From: JAGXQV01 sp964527565
GTDB lineage: Bacteria > Pseudomonadota > Gammaproteobacteria > Burkholderiales > Sulfuricellaceae
Direction: 5' to 3'
NCBI GenBank assembly: GCA_964527565.1
Contig: CAZGOY010000029.1
Location: 1 to 42,219 of the forward strand
DNA: 42,219 bases
Every line of letters begins with the position of its first letter. The stretch's first letter is position 1. The position numbers were made by a program, and so were the translations under genes. Of this stretch, positions 32,109 through 42,219 are shown piece after piece. The notes beneath the pieces are model-generated. The model made no database searches, had not been told where the DNA came from, and saw only the letters and a program-made list of their open reading frames with translations.

Positions 32109-33335
32109 ATGGCATGGAACGACCCCGACTGGGGCAAGAGAAACAGCGGTAATGGTGGCAACAGCGGCGGCCCGCCCGATCTGGACGAGTTGTGGCGCCG
32201 CTTTAACCAGAAGCTGAACGACCGTTTTGGCGGCAAGGTTCCGCCGCGTCCCGTAAACATCGGTGGCAACGGTGGCAACGGTGGCAACGGTGGGGATGGC
32301 GGCGGTTTCGGCGGGGCAGGTAAGGCTGTCGGTTTTTTGCCGGTGCTGGTGGCTCTGGTGTGGCTGGGCAGTGGTTTCTACATCGTTGATGCCGGCGAGC
32401 GCGGCGTAGTGCTGCGTTTTGGGAAATTTGTCGAAACCACCATGCCTGGCCCGAACTGGCACATTCCCTATCCAGTCGAAAATGCCGAAGTCGTCAAGCA
32501 GGAGCAGGTGCGCACGGTGGAGGTGGGCTATCGCAACAATGTCAAGAGCAAAGTGCTGAAAGAATCGTTGATGCTCACCGATGACGAAAACATTATTGAT
32601 ATCCAGTTTGCCGTGCAATACACCCTAAAATCCCCGGAAGATTTCCTTTTTAACAACCGTTCCACTGAAGAGTCGGTGATGGGCGCTGCCGAGACCGCGA
32701 TTCGTGAAGTGGTCGGCAAGAGCAAGATGGATTTCGTGTTGTACGAAGGGCGTGAAGCTGTGGCTGCCGCCGCCAGCAAGCTGATGCAGGAAATTCTCGA
32801 CCGTTACGAGTCCGGCATTAGCATCAGCAAGGTTACCATGCAGAACGCCCAGCCGCCGGAACAGGTGCAGGCCGCTTTTGATGATGCGGTGAAGGCAGGC
32901 CAGGACCGCGAACGCCAGAAGAACGAAGGCCAGGCTTACGCCAACGACGTGATTCCCAGAGCGCGCGGTAACGCTTCGCGCCTGTTGGAGGAAGCCGATG
33001 GCTACAAGCAGCGCGTGATCGCCAACGCCGAGGGTGACGCCAGTCGTTTCAAGCAGGTGGTGACTGAATACAGCAAAGCGCCCAAGGTGACGCGCGACCG
33101 CATGTACCTGGAAGCCATGCAGCAGATGCTCTCCAACTCCAGCAAGGTGCTGGTTGATCAGAAGGGCGGCAACAGCCTGCTCTATTTGCCGCTCGACAAG
33201 TTGATCCAATCCACTGGCGGAAGTGGCGGACTGGTGCCGGAAATCGGTGCGCCGGTCAAAACCGAGGCGTTGCCGGAAAACGCCGCCCGTACTCGTGAAG
33301 CCTTCCGCAGCCGCGATCGGGAGGTGCGTCCGTGA
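32109..33335 (+). CDS. hflK: FtsH protease activity modulator HflK
   Basis: 408 residues. A cytoplasmic N-terminus rich in Gly and Asn (repeat at 32262-32288) is followed by one transmembrane helix (FLPVLVALVWLGSGFYIV), then an SPFH/band 7 domain (ERGVVLRFGKFVETTMPGPN, NPEDFLFN-like KSPEDFLFNNR, EGREAVAAAASKLMQEIL) and a coiled-coil stretch. HflK and HflC form a periplasmic cage around FtsH that restrains membrane-protein degradation. It is two bases after hflX and overlaps hflC by four bases. Confidence 0.97.
   Translation: MAWNDPDWGKRNSGNGGNSGGPPDLDELWRRFNQKLNDRFGGKVPPRPVNIGGNGGNGGNGGDGGGFGGAGKAVGFLPVLVALVWLGSGFYIVDAGERGVVLRFGKFVETTMPGPNWHIPYPVENAEVVKQEQVRTVEVGYRNNVKSKVLKESLMLTDDENIIDIQFAVQYTLKSPEDFLFNNRSTEESVMGAAETAIREVVGKSKMDFVLYEGREAVAAAASKLMQEILDRYESGISISKVTMQNAQPPEQVQAAFDDAVKAGQDRERQKNEGQAYANDVIPRARGNASRLLEEADGYKQRVIANAEGDASRFKQVVTEYSKAPKVTRDRMYLEAMQQMLSNSSKVLVDQKGGNSLLYLPLDKLIQSTGGSGGLVPEIGAPVKTEALPENAARTREAFRSRDREVRP
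32262..32288 (+). repeat. Three tandem GGTGGCAAC units in hflK
   Basis: The 9-base unit repeats exactly three times and is followed by a degenerate fourth copy (GGTGGGGAT). It encodes Gly-Gly-Asn repeats in the flexible cytoplasmic arm of HflK. Such units can change number by slippage without frame loss. Confidence 0.8.
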
Positions 33336-34198
33336 AACATCTGAATGCCATATTGAGCGTCCTTATCGGCGTGGTTGTCCTGGTCAGCCTGACTGCCTAC
33401 ACCGTTGATCAGAGGCAAAGGGCGATCGTCTTTCAGTTGGGCGAGATCATCGATACCAAAACCGAGCCGGGCTTGTATTTCAAGGTGCCGTTCCTGCACA
33501 ACGTCCGCTATTTCGATGGACGGATTTTGACGATGGACTCAAGCGAACCGGAGCGTTTCATTACTTCCGAAAAGAAGAACGTCCTGGTGGACTCCTTCGT
33601 CAAATGGCGCATTGTGGATGTAAAGAAATACTACGTCAGCGTTGGCGGAGATGAAATCCGCGCCAGGCAGCGTTTGTTTCAGACTGTGAACGACAGCCTG
33701 CGCGCCGAGTTCGGTAAACGCACGGTACATGACGTGGTATCCGGCCAGCGCGACCAGATCATGGAAATCTTGCGCCAGAAAGCCGATCTGGATGCGCGCA
33801 AGATCGGCGTGCAGGTGCTGGATGTGCGTCTGAAACGCGTTGATCTGCCGCAGGAAGTCAGCGAATCGGTATATCAGCGCATGGAAGCCGAGCGCAAGCG
33901 CGTCGCCAATGAACTGCGTTCCACTGGCGCGGGCGAGGCCGAGAAGATCCGTGCCGATGCTGACCGTCAGCGCGAGGTGATTCTCGCCGAGGCCTATCGC
34001 GATGCGCAACGCACCAAGGGCGAGGGCGATGCCAAATCAACGGCGATCTATTCCGAGGCTTATTCGCGTAATCCGGAGTTCTATGCTTTCTATCGCAGCA
34101 TGGAAGCCTATCGTCAGACCTTTAAAAACAAGGGCGACATAATGGTGCTCGACCCGAGTTCGGAGTTCTTTAAGTACCTGAAGTCGCCGGGCAAGTAA
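33332..34198 (+). CDS. hflC: FtsH protease activity modulator HflC
   Basis: 288 residues. An N-terminal signal anchor (LNAILSVLIGVVVLVSLTAYTV) precedes a band 7 domain (QRAIVFQLGEIIDTKTEPGL, VDSFVKWRIVDVKKYYVSVG, VLDVRLKRVDLPQEVSESVYQRM) and a helical coiled-coil tail rich in Ala and Glu. It is the partner of HflK. The ATGs of the two genes are coupled through a four-base overlap with the hflK stop. Confidence 0.97.
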   Translation: MKHLNAILSVLIGVVVLVSLTAYTVDQRQRAIVFQLGEIIDTKTEPGLYFKVPFLHNVRYFDGRILTMDSSEPERFITSEKKNVLVDSFVKWRIVDVKKYYVSVGGDEIRARQRLFQTVNDSLRAEFGKRTVHDVVSGQRDQIMEILRQKADLDARKIGVQVLDVRLKRVDLPQEVSESVYQRMEAERKRVANELRSTGAGEAEKIRADADRQREVILAEAYRDAQRTKGEGDAKSTAIYSEAYSRNPEFYAFYRSMEAYRQTFKNKGDIMVLDPSSEFFKYLKSPGK

Positions 34199-34210
34199 TC
34201 CAGCATTGCA

Positions 34211-34396
34211 GTGGAAATCAATCTGTTGGCCGCAGTGGCGCTGATGCTGGTAATCGAGGGGATTATGCCCTTTCTGGCGCCTGCGGTCTGGCGCGAAACT
34301 TTTCGCAGAATGACGGAAATGTCCGACGGGCAATTGCGCTTCGTCGGACTATCTTCCATGCTGGGCGGTGTGCTGCTGCTCTATCTGGCCGGCTGA
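34211..34396 (+). CDS. DUF2065 family small membrane protein (YjeT-like)
   Basis: 61 residues from GTG 34211. Two hydrophobic helices (LLAAVALMLVIEGIMPFLA and FVGLSSMLGGVLLLYLAG) flank a short polar loop with RETFRRMTEMSDGQLR. This is the standard DUF2065 protein found between hflC and hisZ or purA in proteobacteria. The function is unknown; a link to HflKC-FtsH is suggested only by conserved order. No ribosome binding site is visible, so translation may be coupled to hflC. Confidence 0.9.
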   Translation: MEINLLAAVALMLVIEGIMPFLAPAVWRETFRRMTEMSDGQLRFVGLSSMLGGVLLLYLAG

Positions 34397-34413
34397 TCCG
34401 GCATTCAATCATC

Positions 34414-35571
34414 ATGACGCATAACTGGCTCCTTCCCGAAAACGTCGAAGACATCCTGCCGGCGCAAGCATGGCATATCGAAACCTTGCGCCGCCGCCTG
34501 CTGGATCTGTTCCACGGTCACGGCTACCGTTTGATCGTTCCCCCTTTGCTGGAGTACTTGCCGTCGCTCCTGACCGGAACCGGGCACGATCTGGATACCC
34601 GCACCTTCAAGCTGGTCGATCAATTGAGTGGCAAGACCATGGGCTTGCGCGCCGACATCACACCACAGGCGGCGCGAATAGACGCCCACCTGCTCAATCG
34701 CCAAGGCGTAGCGCGACTCTGCTACGCGGCCAGCGTGGTGCACACCCTGCCGGATGGGCTGATGAAGACTCGCGAGCCCTTGCAGATTGGTGCCGAGTTG
34801 TTTGGCCATGCAGGCATCGAAGCTGATATTGAAATTCAGCAATTGATGCTGGAGGCCGTGCGCATTGCCGGAGTGGAGCAGGTGCATCTCGACCTGGGGC
34901 ACGTAGTCTTGTTCCGCTGTCTGGTGCAGCAAGGACAAGTGCCACCGGAGCGGGAAGCCGCACTGTTCAGCGCCCTGCAAGGCAAGGATAACGCAGCCTT
35001 GAACGAGTTGACGCAGTTGCTGCCGCCAGCGGTGCGCGATGCCCTGCGTTTGCTGCCCAGCCTCTACGGAGACGTGTCCATTCTGGAGGAAGCGCGACAG
35101 CGACTGCCTGATTTCCCCGGCATCCGCCAAGCGCTTGATGATTTGGCCGGCATCGCCGCCAAGCTGCAAGGGAAGGTGGCGCATCTTTCCATTGATCTGG
35201 CCGAATTGCGCGGTTACCACTATCACAGCGGCGTGGTCTTCGCAGCCTATGCCAAGGGGTGGGCCAACGCGATCGCCCAAGGCGGGCGCTATGATGAAGT
35301 GGGGCAGACTTTCGGGCGTGCGCGACCGGCCACCGGCTTCAGTCTCGATTTGCGCAGCCTGTGCGATGGATTGCCGTCGCCCGCCCTGCCGCAAGGGATT
35401 TTGGCGCCCCATATCCAGGACGCTGCGTTACAGGATACAATCGCCGCTTTGCGCGCGCGGGGCGAGCGGGTCGTCATCGACTTGCCCGGTCACGAAGCGC
35501 ATCGCGATGAGCATGAATGCGACCGCATGCTGGTGGCGCAAGATGGTTTGTGGAAAACAGTGAATATCTAG
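34414..35571 (+). CDS. hisZ: ATP phosphoribosyltransferase regulatory subunit HisZ
   Basis: 385 residues resembling class II histidyl-tRNA synthetase: WLLPENVEDILPAQAWHIE, FKLVDQLSGKTMGLRADITPQAARI, YHYHSGVVFAAYAKGWANAIAQGGRYDEVG and RPATGFSLDLRSL. It lacks the anticodon-binding domain and charges no tRNA. It activates short-form HisG in the first step of histidine synthesis. Its place between DUF2065 and purA is a typical betaproteobacterial arrangement. Confidence 0.95.
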   Translation: MTHNWLLPENVEDILPAQAWHIETLRRRLLDLFHGHGYRLIVPPLLEYLPSLLTGTGHDLDTRTFKLVDQLSGKTMGLRADITPQAARIDAHLLNRQGVARLCYAASVVHTLPDGLMKTREPLQIGAELFGHAGIEADIEIQQLMLEAVRIAGVEQVHLDLGHVVLFRCLVQQGQVPPEREAALFSALQGKDNAALNELTQLLPPAVRDALRLLPSLYGDVSILEEARQRLPDFPGIRQALDDLAGIAAKLQGKVAHLSIDLAELRGYHYHSGVVFAAYAKGWANAIAQGGRYDEVGQTFGRARPATGFSLDLRSLCDGLPSPALPQGILAPHIQDAALQDTIAALRARGERVVIDLPGHEAHRDEHECDRMLVAQDGLWKTVNI

Positions 35572-35587
35572 CACAGGAATAGTGAGC

Positions 35588-36898
<1,311 letters not shown>

Positions 36899-36938
36899 AA
36901 GTGAAAAAGCCAGTTCCGGGGCAGCCGGGCGGATAGAA

Positions 36939-36968
36939 AAAAAAGGCCGGTTTTCACCGGCCTTTTTT
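36939..36968. terminator. Bidirectional Rho-independent terminator between purA and the MBL gene
   Basis: GGCCGG (36945-36950) pairs with CCGGCC (36957-36962) around a TTTTCA loop, with an A-run on the left and six T on the right, so either strand gives a hairpin plus U-run. It overlaps the stop codon of the convergent MBL gene. Confidence 0.9.
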
Positions 36969-37854
36969 ACAGTTCCATTTCCTCGCCTTCTCGCGCCAGC
37001 CGAATCTCTGGCCCTTCCGTTCCAGGGGGATGGCGTGCCAGCACTTTGGCAAATTCCCGTTCCAGGGCCGCATCGTGGCGTGTCGGTTCATGGTGGGTGC
37101 AATAGACGATACGGACGCCGGCTTGGCGGGCCATTTCGATGCTGGAATCGAAGGTGCCGTGCCCCCAGCCCTTTTTCGCGGGATACTCCTCGGTGGTATA
37201 GGACGAGTCCGCAATCAGCACATCCACGCCGCGCATTGCCGCGATAATGCTATTTTCCTTGTCCTCAATCAGCGCCTGATATTCCTCGAAACCTTCATCG
37301 CCGGGTGCATAGATGTTGTAATGCGGTTCGTGGTCGCCGGTGAAGAAAAGCGATTTGCCGTTGCATGCCACACGGTAGCCGAAGTTGATGACCGGATGGT
37401 TGAGCAGGGTCGGTGTCACCGTGGTTTCACCGATTTGCACGCTTTGTTCGGGCATCAGGGTTTCATATTCGATACGCGCCTTCATTTCCGCCTCGCGCAC
37501 CGGAAAATAGCTGTATTGCAATTGCACATCCATGATCTGCTCGATGCCGCGCCCGGAAATCGGGTCAAAAGCGCCATGCAGCCGTAGCGTATTGCCGGGA
37601 ACGAAGACCGGGATAAAGAACGGCAGGCCGTGAATGTGATCCCAGTGGGTATGGGTGATGAAGACATTGGCGGTAAGCGGCATTTCGCCAAGCAGCGATT
37701 GCGACAGCGCGAAAATGCCGGTACCCGCGTCGAGGATAATCAACTGGCCGTCATCGGTGCGGATTTCGATGCAGGTGGTATTGCCGCCATATTTCACGGT
37801 GTGGGGGCCGGGGGTGGGGATGGAACCGCGCACCCCCCAGAAGCGGATTTTCAT
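36967..37854 (-). CDS. MBL-fold metallo-hydrolase (phosphodiesterase/RNase Z-like)
   Basis: 295 residues from ATG 37854; longer upstream frames overlap the HDOD gene and look non-coding. It opens KIRFWGVRGSIPTPGPHTVKYGGNTTCIEI and has ITHTHWDHIHGLPFF (HxHxDH metal motif), LLNHPVINFGYRV, FFTGDHEPHYNIY and VLIADSSYTTEEY. This is the layout of MBL proteins often annotated as cyclic-nucleotide or phosphonate-type phosphodiesterases. The substrate is not known. It starts 19 bases after the HDOD gene on the same strand, so both are likely co-expressed. Confidence 0.87.
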   Translation of the reverse strand: MKIRFWGVRGSIPTPGPHTVKYGGNTTCIEIRTDDGQLIILDAGTGIFALSQSLLGEMPLTANVFITHTHWDHIHGLPFFIPVFVPGNTLRLHGAFDPISGRGIEQIMDVQLQYSYFPVREAEMKARIEYETLMPEQSVQIGETTVTPTLLNHPVINFGYRVACNGKSLFFTGDHEPHYNIYAPGDEGFEEYQALIEDKENSIIAAMRGVDVLIADSSYTTEEYPAKKGWGHGTFDSSIEMARQAGVRIVYCTHHEPTRHDAALEREFAKVLARHPPGTEGPEIRLAREGEEMEL

Positions 37855-37873
37855 CGGATTGCCTCTAACGGTT

Positions 37874-38725
37874 TCAAACTTGGGAAAATAATTCGGCATC
37901 CTCAAGGATTTTCGACAGGTCGCCCAGAGAGGCGACAATGTCGTCGATGTCGCCGCCGAAATGGCGGCACACCGCTGCGGGCAGGGGATCGATGAGCGGG
38001 TTGCCGCTATCGCCGAAAGCCATTTTCTTGCTGATCTGGTTGGCGGCTTGAACGCTGGCCCACATGCCGCTGTCCACGCCGTTTTCCGCGTGGTGGTCAT
38101 GGATGCAATCCACCAGTGCTTGCGGGAACTGCCATTTTTCCGCCAGCATCGCCCCGACCACGGCATGATCGGTGCCGATGACCTGACTTTCCGCAACATG
38201 CAGCGAAATGTTTTCACGGGCGCTCATCAGCATGGCCTGGCTGAAGTCATTGGGCAGGAACTGGGCGAACACCACCTTGCCGAAGTCGTGCAGCAATCCG
38301 GCGATATAGCAATCCATGGGGTCGGTGCCCGCCAGCCGGGCGCCCAGTTGTTTGGCGATACCGGCCGTCGTGAGTGAATGCAGGAGGTATTGCTGGATGT
38401 CGAAGCCGGCGATGCTGTGCTTGGGCAGAATGCCGACCGAGGCGATGCTGAGCGCCAGGTTCTTGATGGTATTGAATCCCAGGTACACCACCGAATGATT
38501 GACCGAGGTGATCTTGTTGGGCAGGCTGTAATAGGCGGAGTTGAGCACCTTGAGAATCTTGACCGTCATGACCGGGTCTTTTTCAATCACCTGCACCAGT
38601 TCCTTGGGCTGGACATCCAGGTGTCTCGTCAGTTCAAGAATTTTCTGAACGCTCTTGGGAAAGGCGGGCATTCTCTCCACGGCCATGGTGAGTTTTTTTG
38701 CCAGTTCCGGTGAAATTGGGTTCAT
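37874..38725 (-). CDS. HDOD domain protein
   Basis: 283 residues, almost wholly one HDOD domain. It contains MPAFPKSVQKILELTRHLD, KELVQVIEKDPVMTVKILKVLNSAYY, SVNHSVVYLGFNTIKNLALS, CYIAGLLHDFGKVVFAQFLP (HD-like His-Asp retained) and VGAMLAEKWQFPQALVDCIHDHHAE. HDOD proteins act as signalling scaffolds, often linked to c-di-GMP, chemotaxis or motility. A single domain without receiver or GGDEF partner is present here. It is followed on the minus strand by an MBL hydrolase gene, which may act in the same pathway. Confidence 0.93.
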   Translation of the reverse strand: MNPISPELAKKLTMAVERMPAFPKSVQKILELTRHLDVQPKELVQVIEKDPVMTVKILKVLNSAYYSLPNKITSVNHSVVYLGFNTIKNLALSIASVGILPKHSIAGFDIQQYLLHSLTTAGIAKQLGARLAGTDPMDCYIAGLLHDFGKVVFAQFLPNDFSQAMLMSARENISLHVAESQVIGTDHAVVGAMLAEKWQFPQALVDCIHDHHAENGVDSGMWASVQAANQISKKMAFGDSGNPLIDPLPAAVCRHFGGDIDDIVASLGDLSKILEDAELFSQV

Positions 38726-38786
38726 GCCATCGAAAGCGCAGATTTATGACAAACGGAAGTATAGGCGCTTTGCTGCGACGGGCAAC

Positions 38787-38811
38787 AAAAAAGCCGGATA
38801 AAACCGGCTTT
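38787..38811 (-). terminator. Rho-independent terminator after the aminotransferase gene
   Basis: On the minus strand AAAGCCGG pairs with CCGGCTTT around a six-base loop and is followed by a run of T (A-run at 38787-38792 on the plus strand). It lies 20 bases after the aminotransferase stop and separates it from the HDOD gene. Confidence 0.85.
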
Positions 38812-38831
38812 GTTGGAGCGTGCGGAAAGGG

Positions 38832-40025
38832 TCAACGCAAGGCGCCTTCGATGCGCAGCAGCGCATTTTGCAAATTTTCCATCGAAGTGGCGAAGGAAAT
38901 GCGGAAATAGCCTTCCGCGCCGAAGGCCGAACCCGGCACCACCGCCACACCGGTTTTTTCCAGCAGGTATTCGGACAGCGCCAGATCATCGGCAGCGCCG
39001 ATCTTTCCTTCCGCGTGCAACTTGGCAATGGCTTCGCGCGCGTCGGGAAAAGCGTAAAACGCGCCACCCGCCCGGATACATTTGAGTCCCGGCATTTCAT
39101 TGAAGCGGCGCACCACGTAATCGTGGCGTTCGCGGAACGCCTGCAACATCGGCGTCATGCAGCCCTGGTCGCCTTCCAGCGCGGCCTGTGCGGCCACCTG
39201 GGAAATGGAGGTGGGGTTGGAGGTTGACTGCGACTGGAGGATTTCCATCGCCTTGATGATTTTTTCCGGGCCGGCCGCATAGCCGATGCGCCAGCCGGTC
39301 ATCGAATACGCCTTGGAAACGCCGTTCAATACCACGCAGCGGTCCTTGAGTTCCGGGCTGGCATTGAGGATGTTGACGAATTTCGCACCGGACAGATTGA
39401 CGTGTTCGTACATGTCGTCGGTGGCCACCAGCACGTGAGGGTGCTTTTTCAATACTTCGCCAAGGGCTTGCAGTTCCGCCAGGGTATAAACCGCGCCGGT
39501 GGGGTTGGACGGACTGTTGATCATGAACAGACGGGTTTTCGGGGTGATGGCCGCATCCAGTTGTGCCGGGGTGATCTTGAAATCCTGTTCGATGCCGCAG
39601 TTGACGATGACCGGCCGGGCTTCCGCCACCAGTGCGATATCGGCGTAGGAAACCCAATACGGTGCGGGAATGACGACTTCATCGCCGGGGTTGAGTACCG
39701 CCAGGGCGAGGTTGAAAATGCATTGCTTGCCGCCGGTTCCGACGATCACTTCCCTGGCGCTGTAGTCGAAACCGTTGTCGCGTTTGAATTTGGCGACGAT
39801 GGCGTTTTTCAGGCTGGGAATGCCGCCCACCGCAGTGTACTTGGTGAAACCTGCATCAATCGCTTGCTTGGCCGCGTCCTTGATGTGTTGCGGCGTATCA
39901 AAATCCGGTTCGCCGGCGCCGAGGCCGATGATGTCGCGGCCTTCGGCTTTCAGTTTTGCTGCGCGGGCGGTGACGGCGAGCGTGGGAGATTCCTTGATGG
40001 CTTGTACACGGTGTGACAGTTCCAA
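38832..40025 (-). CDS. Class I pyridoxal-phosphate aminotransferase (aspartate/prephenate type)
   Basis: 397 residues from TTG 40025, chosen because GAGGA lies about eight bases upstream and the protein then starts MELSHRVQAIKESPTLAVTARA, as in relatives. Motifs: IIGLGAGEPDFDTPQHIKDAA, MINSPSNPTGAVYTLAEL, VLNGVSKAYSMTGWRIGYAAGP (PLP lysine in SKAYSM) and the C-terminal RISFATSMENLQNALLRIEGAL. It should move amino groups between aspartate or aromatic precursors and 2-oxoglutarate. It is divergent from uvrB across a 79-base spacer. Confidence 0.94.
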   Translation of the reverse strand: MELSHRVQAIKESPTLAVTARAAKLKAEGRDIIGLGAGEPDFDTPQHIKDAAKQAIDAGFTKYTAVGGIPSLKNAIVAKFKRDNGFDYSAREVIVGTGGKQCIFNLALAVLNPGDEVVIPAPYWVSYADIALVAEARPVIVNCGIEQDFKITPAQLDAAITPKTRLFMINSPSNPTGAVYTLAELQALGEVLKKHPHVLVATDDMYEHVNLSGAKFVNILNASPELKDRCVVLNGVSKAYSMTGWRIGYAAGPEKIIKAMEILQSQSTSNPTSISQVAAQAALEGDQGCMTPMLQAFRERHDYVVRRFNEMPGLKCIRAGGAFYAFPDAREAIAKLHAEGKIGAADDLALSEYLLEKTGVAVVPGSAFGAEGYFRISFATSMENLQNALLRIEGALR

Positions 40026-40104
40026 GATACGATCCTCGGCAGGGTGCGCGGCGGGCTGTCGCGCGTGGTAAAATTCGGGGTTGAAAAACCGCGTAATTCT
40101 ACTC

Positions 40105-42126
<2,022 letters not shown>

Positions 42127-42166
42127 AGCCTCCGGCGCACTGCGTCAAGTCTGGTTAAAGCTCACG

Positions 42167-42219
42167 ATCGGGTCGAGCTAACGGGATGTCGCCCGTTAGC
42201 CCTCCCACACCACCGGACA
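42167..42219 (-). mobile_element. 3' end of a group II intron (domain V/VI region, partial)
   Basis: Read on the minus strand the window edge gives TGTCCGGTGGTGTGGGAGG, then a perfect 9-base hairpin GCTAACGGG/CCCGTTAGC (42177-42185 with 42192-42200), then TCGACCCGAT. The GGTGGTGTGGGAGG block followed by a hairpin and a short CCGAT-type end is the pattern of the domain V to VI region and 3' splice end of a bacterial group II intron class. The intron body and any reverse transcriptase would lie beyond the window. The class assignment is from memory. Confidence 0.55.

Overview
The window looks like a chromosomal segment of a betaproteobacterium, most likely of the Nitrosomonadales (Gallionellaceae or Sulfuricellaceae type). 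This is inferred from gene order and protein style: hfq-hflX-hflK-hflC-DUF2065-hisZ-purA on one strand, gloB divergent from a methyltransferase-rnhA-dnaQ run, and a long set of GC-rich housekeeping genes. No rRNA, tRNA or CRISPR array was seen.

Layout. Bases 1-3250 are an accessory strip: the end of an IS21-type element, a small basic DNA-binding-like protein with its own GTTAT/ATAAC palindromes, a DUF29 gene, a phage-type HTH/DUF3653-like gene split by an in-frame TGA, and an RsgA-type GTPase pseudogene with two frameshifts. Bases 3494-5339 hold small genes (MEKHLA, rhodanese, YkgJ-type Cys cluster, DUF3820). Bases 5364-7679 are an SOS mutagenesis operon of a LexA/UmuD-like repressor, UmuD and UmuC. 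A perfect GAAC-N4-GTTC operator lies inside the promoter spacer. Bases 7858-10863 are an AT-richer surface-polysaccharide cassette: GT2, GT4 and an SDR epimerase whose catalytic Tyr is His. Bases 10893-13671 carry a first HflX paralogue and small membrane proteins.

Bases 13974-18116 form a same-strand envelope cluster: a periplasmic solute-binding-like protein, a SiaA-like HAMP/PP2C phosphatase, a Tsx-like outer membrane channel and a DUF4189-like/TlpA fusion. Bases 18121-24132 (minus) hold recC without recB or recD, a leftover MltB C-terminal tail directly after recC, mltD and gloB. Bases 24169-26068 hold a methyltransferase, rnhA and dnaQ. Bases 26080-30452 (minus) hold an APH/P-loop kinase fusion and a Pat-type acyl-CoA synthetase/GNAT protein.

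Bases 30710-36898 are the hfq-hflX-hflKC-DUF2065-hisZ-purA run, ended by a strong bidirectional terminator. Bases 36967-40025 (minus) hold an MBL hydrolase, an HDOD protein and a class I aminotransferase. uvrB (40105-42126) is followed at once by what looks like the 3' end of a group II intron on the minus strand, cut off by the window edge.

The parts most likely to repay study are the self-contained LexA-like/UmuDC SOS cassette with its unusual operator, the solute-binding/phosphatase/channel/thioredoxin cluster, the operator array in front of the DUF29 pair, and the mltB-recC junction.
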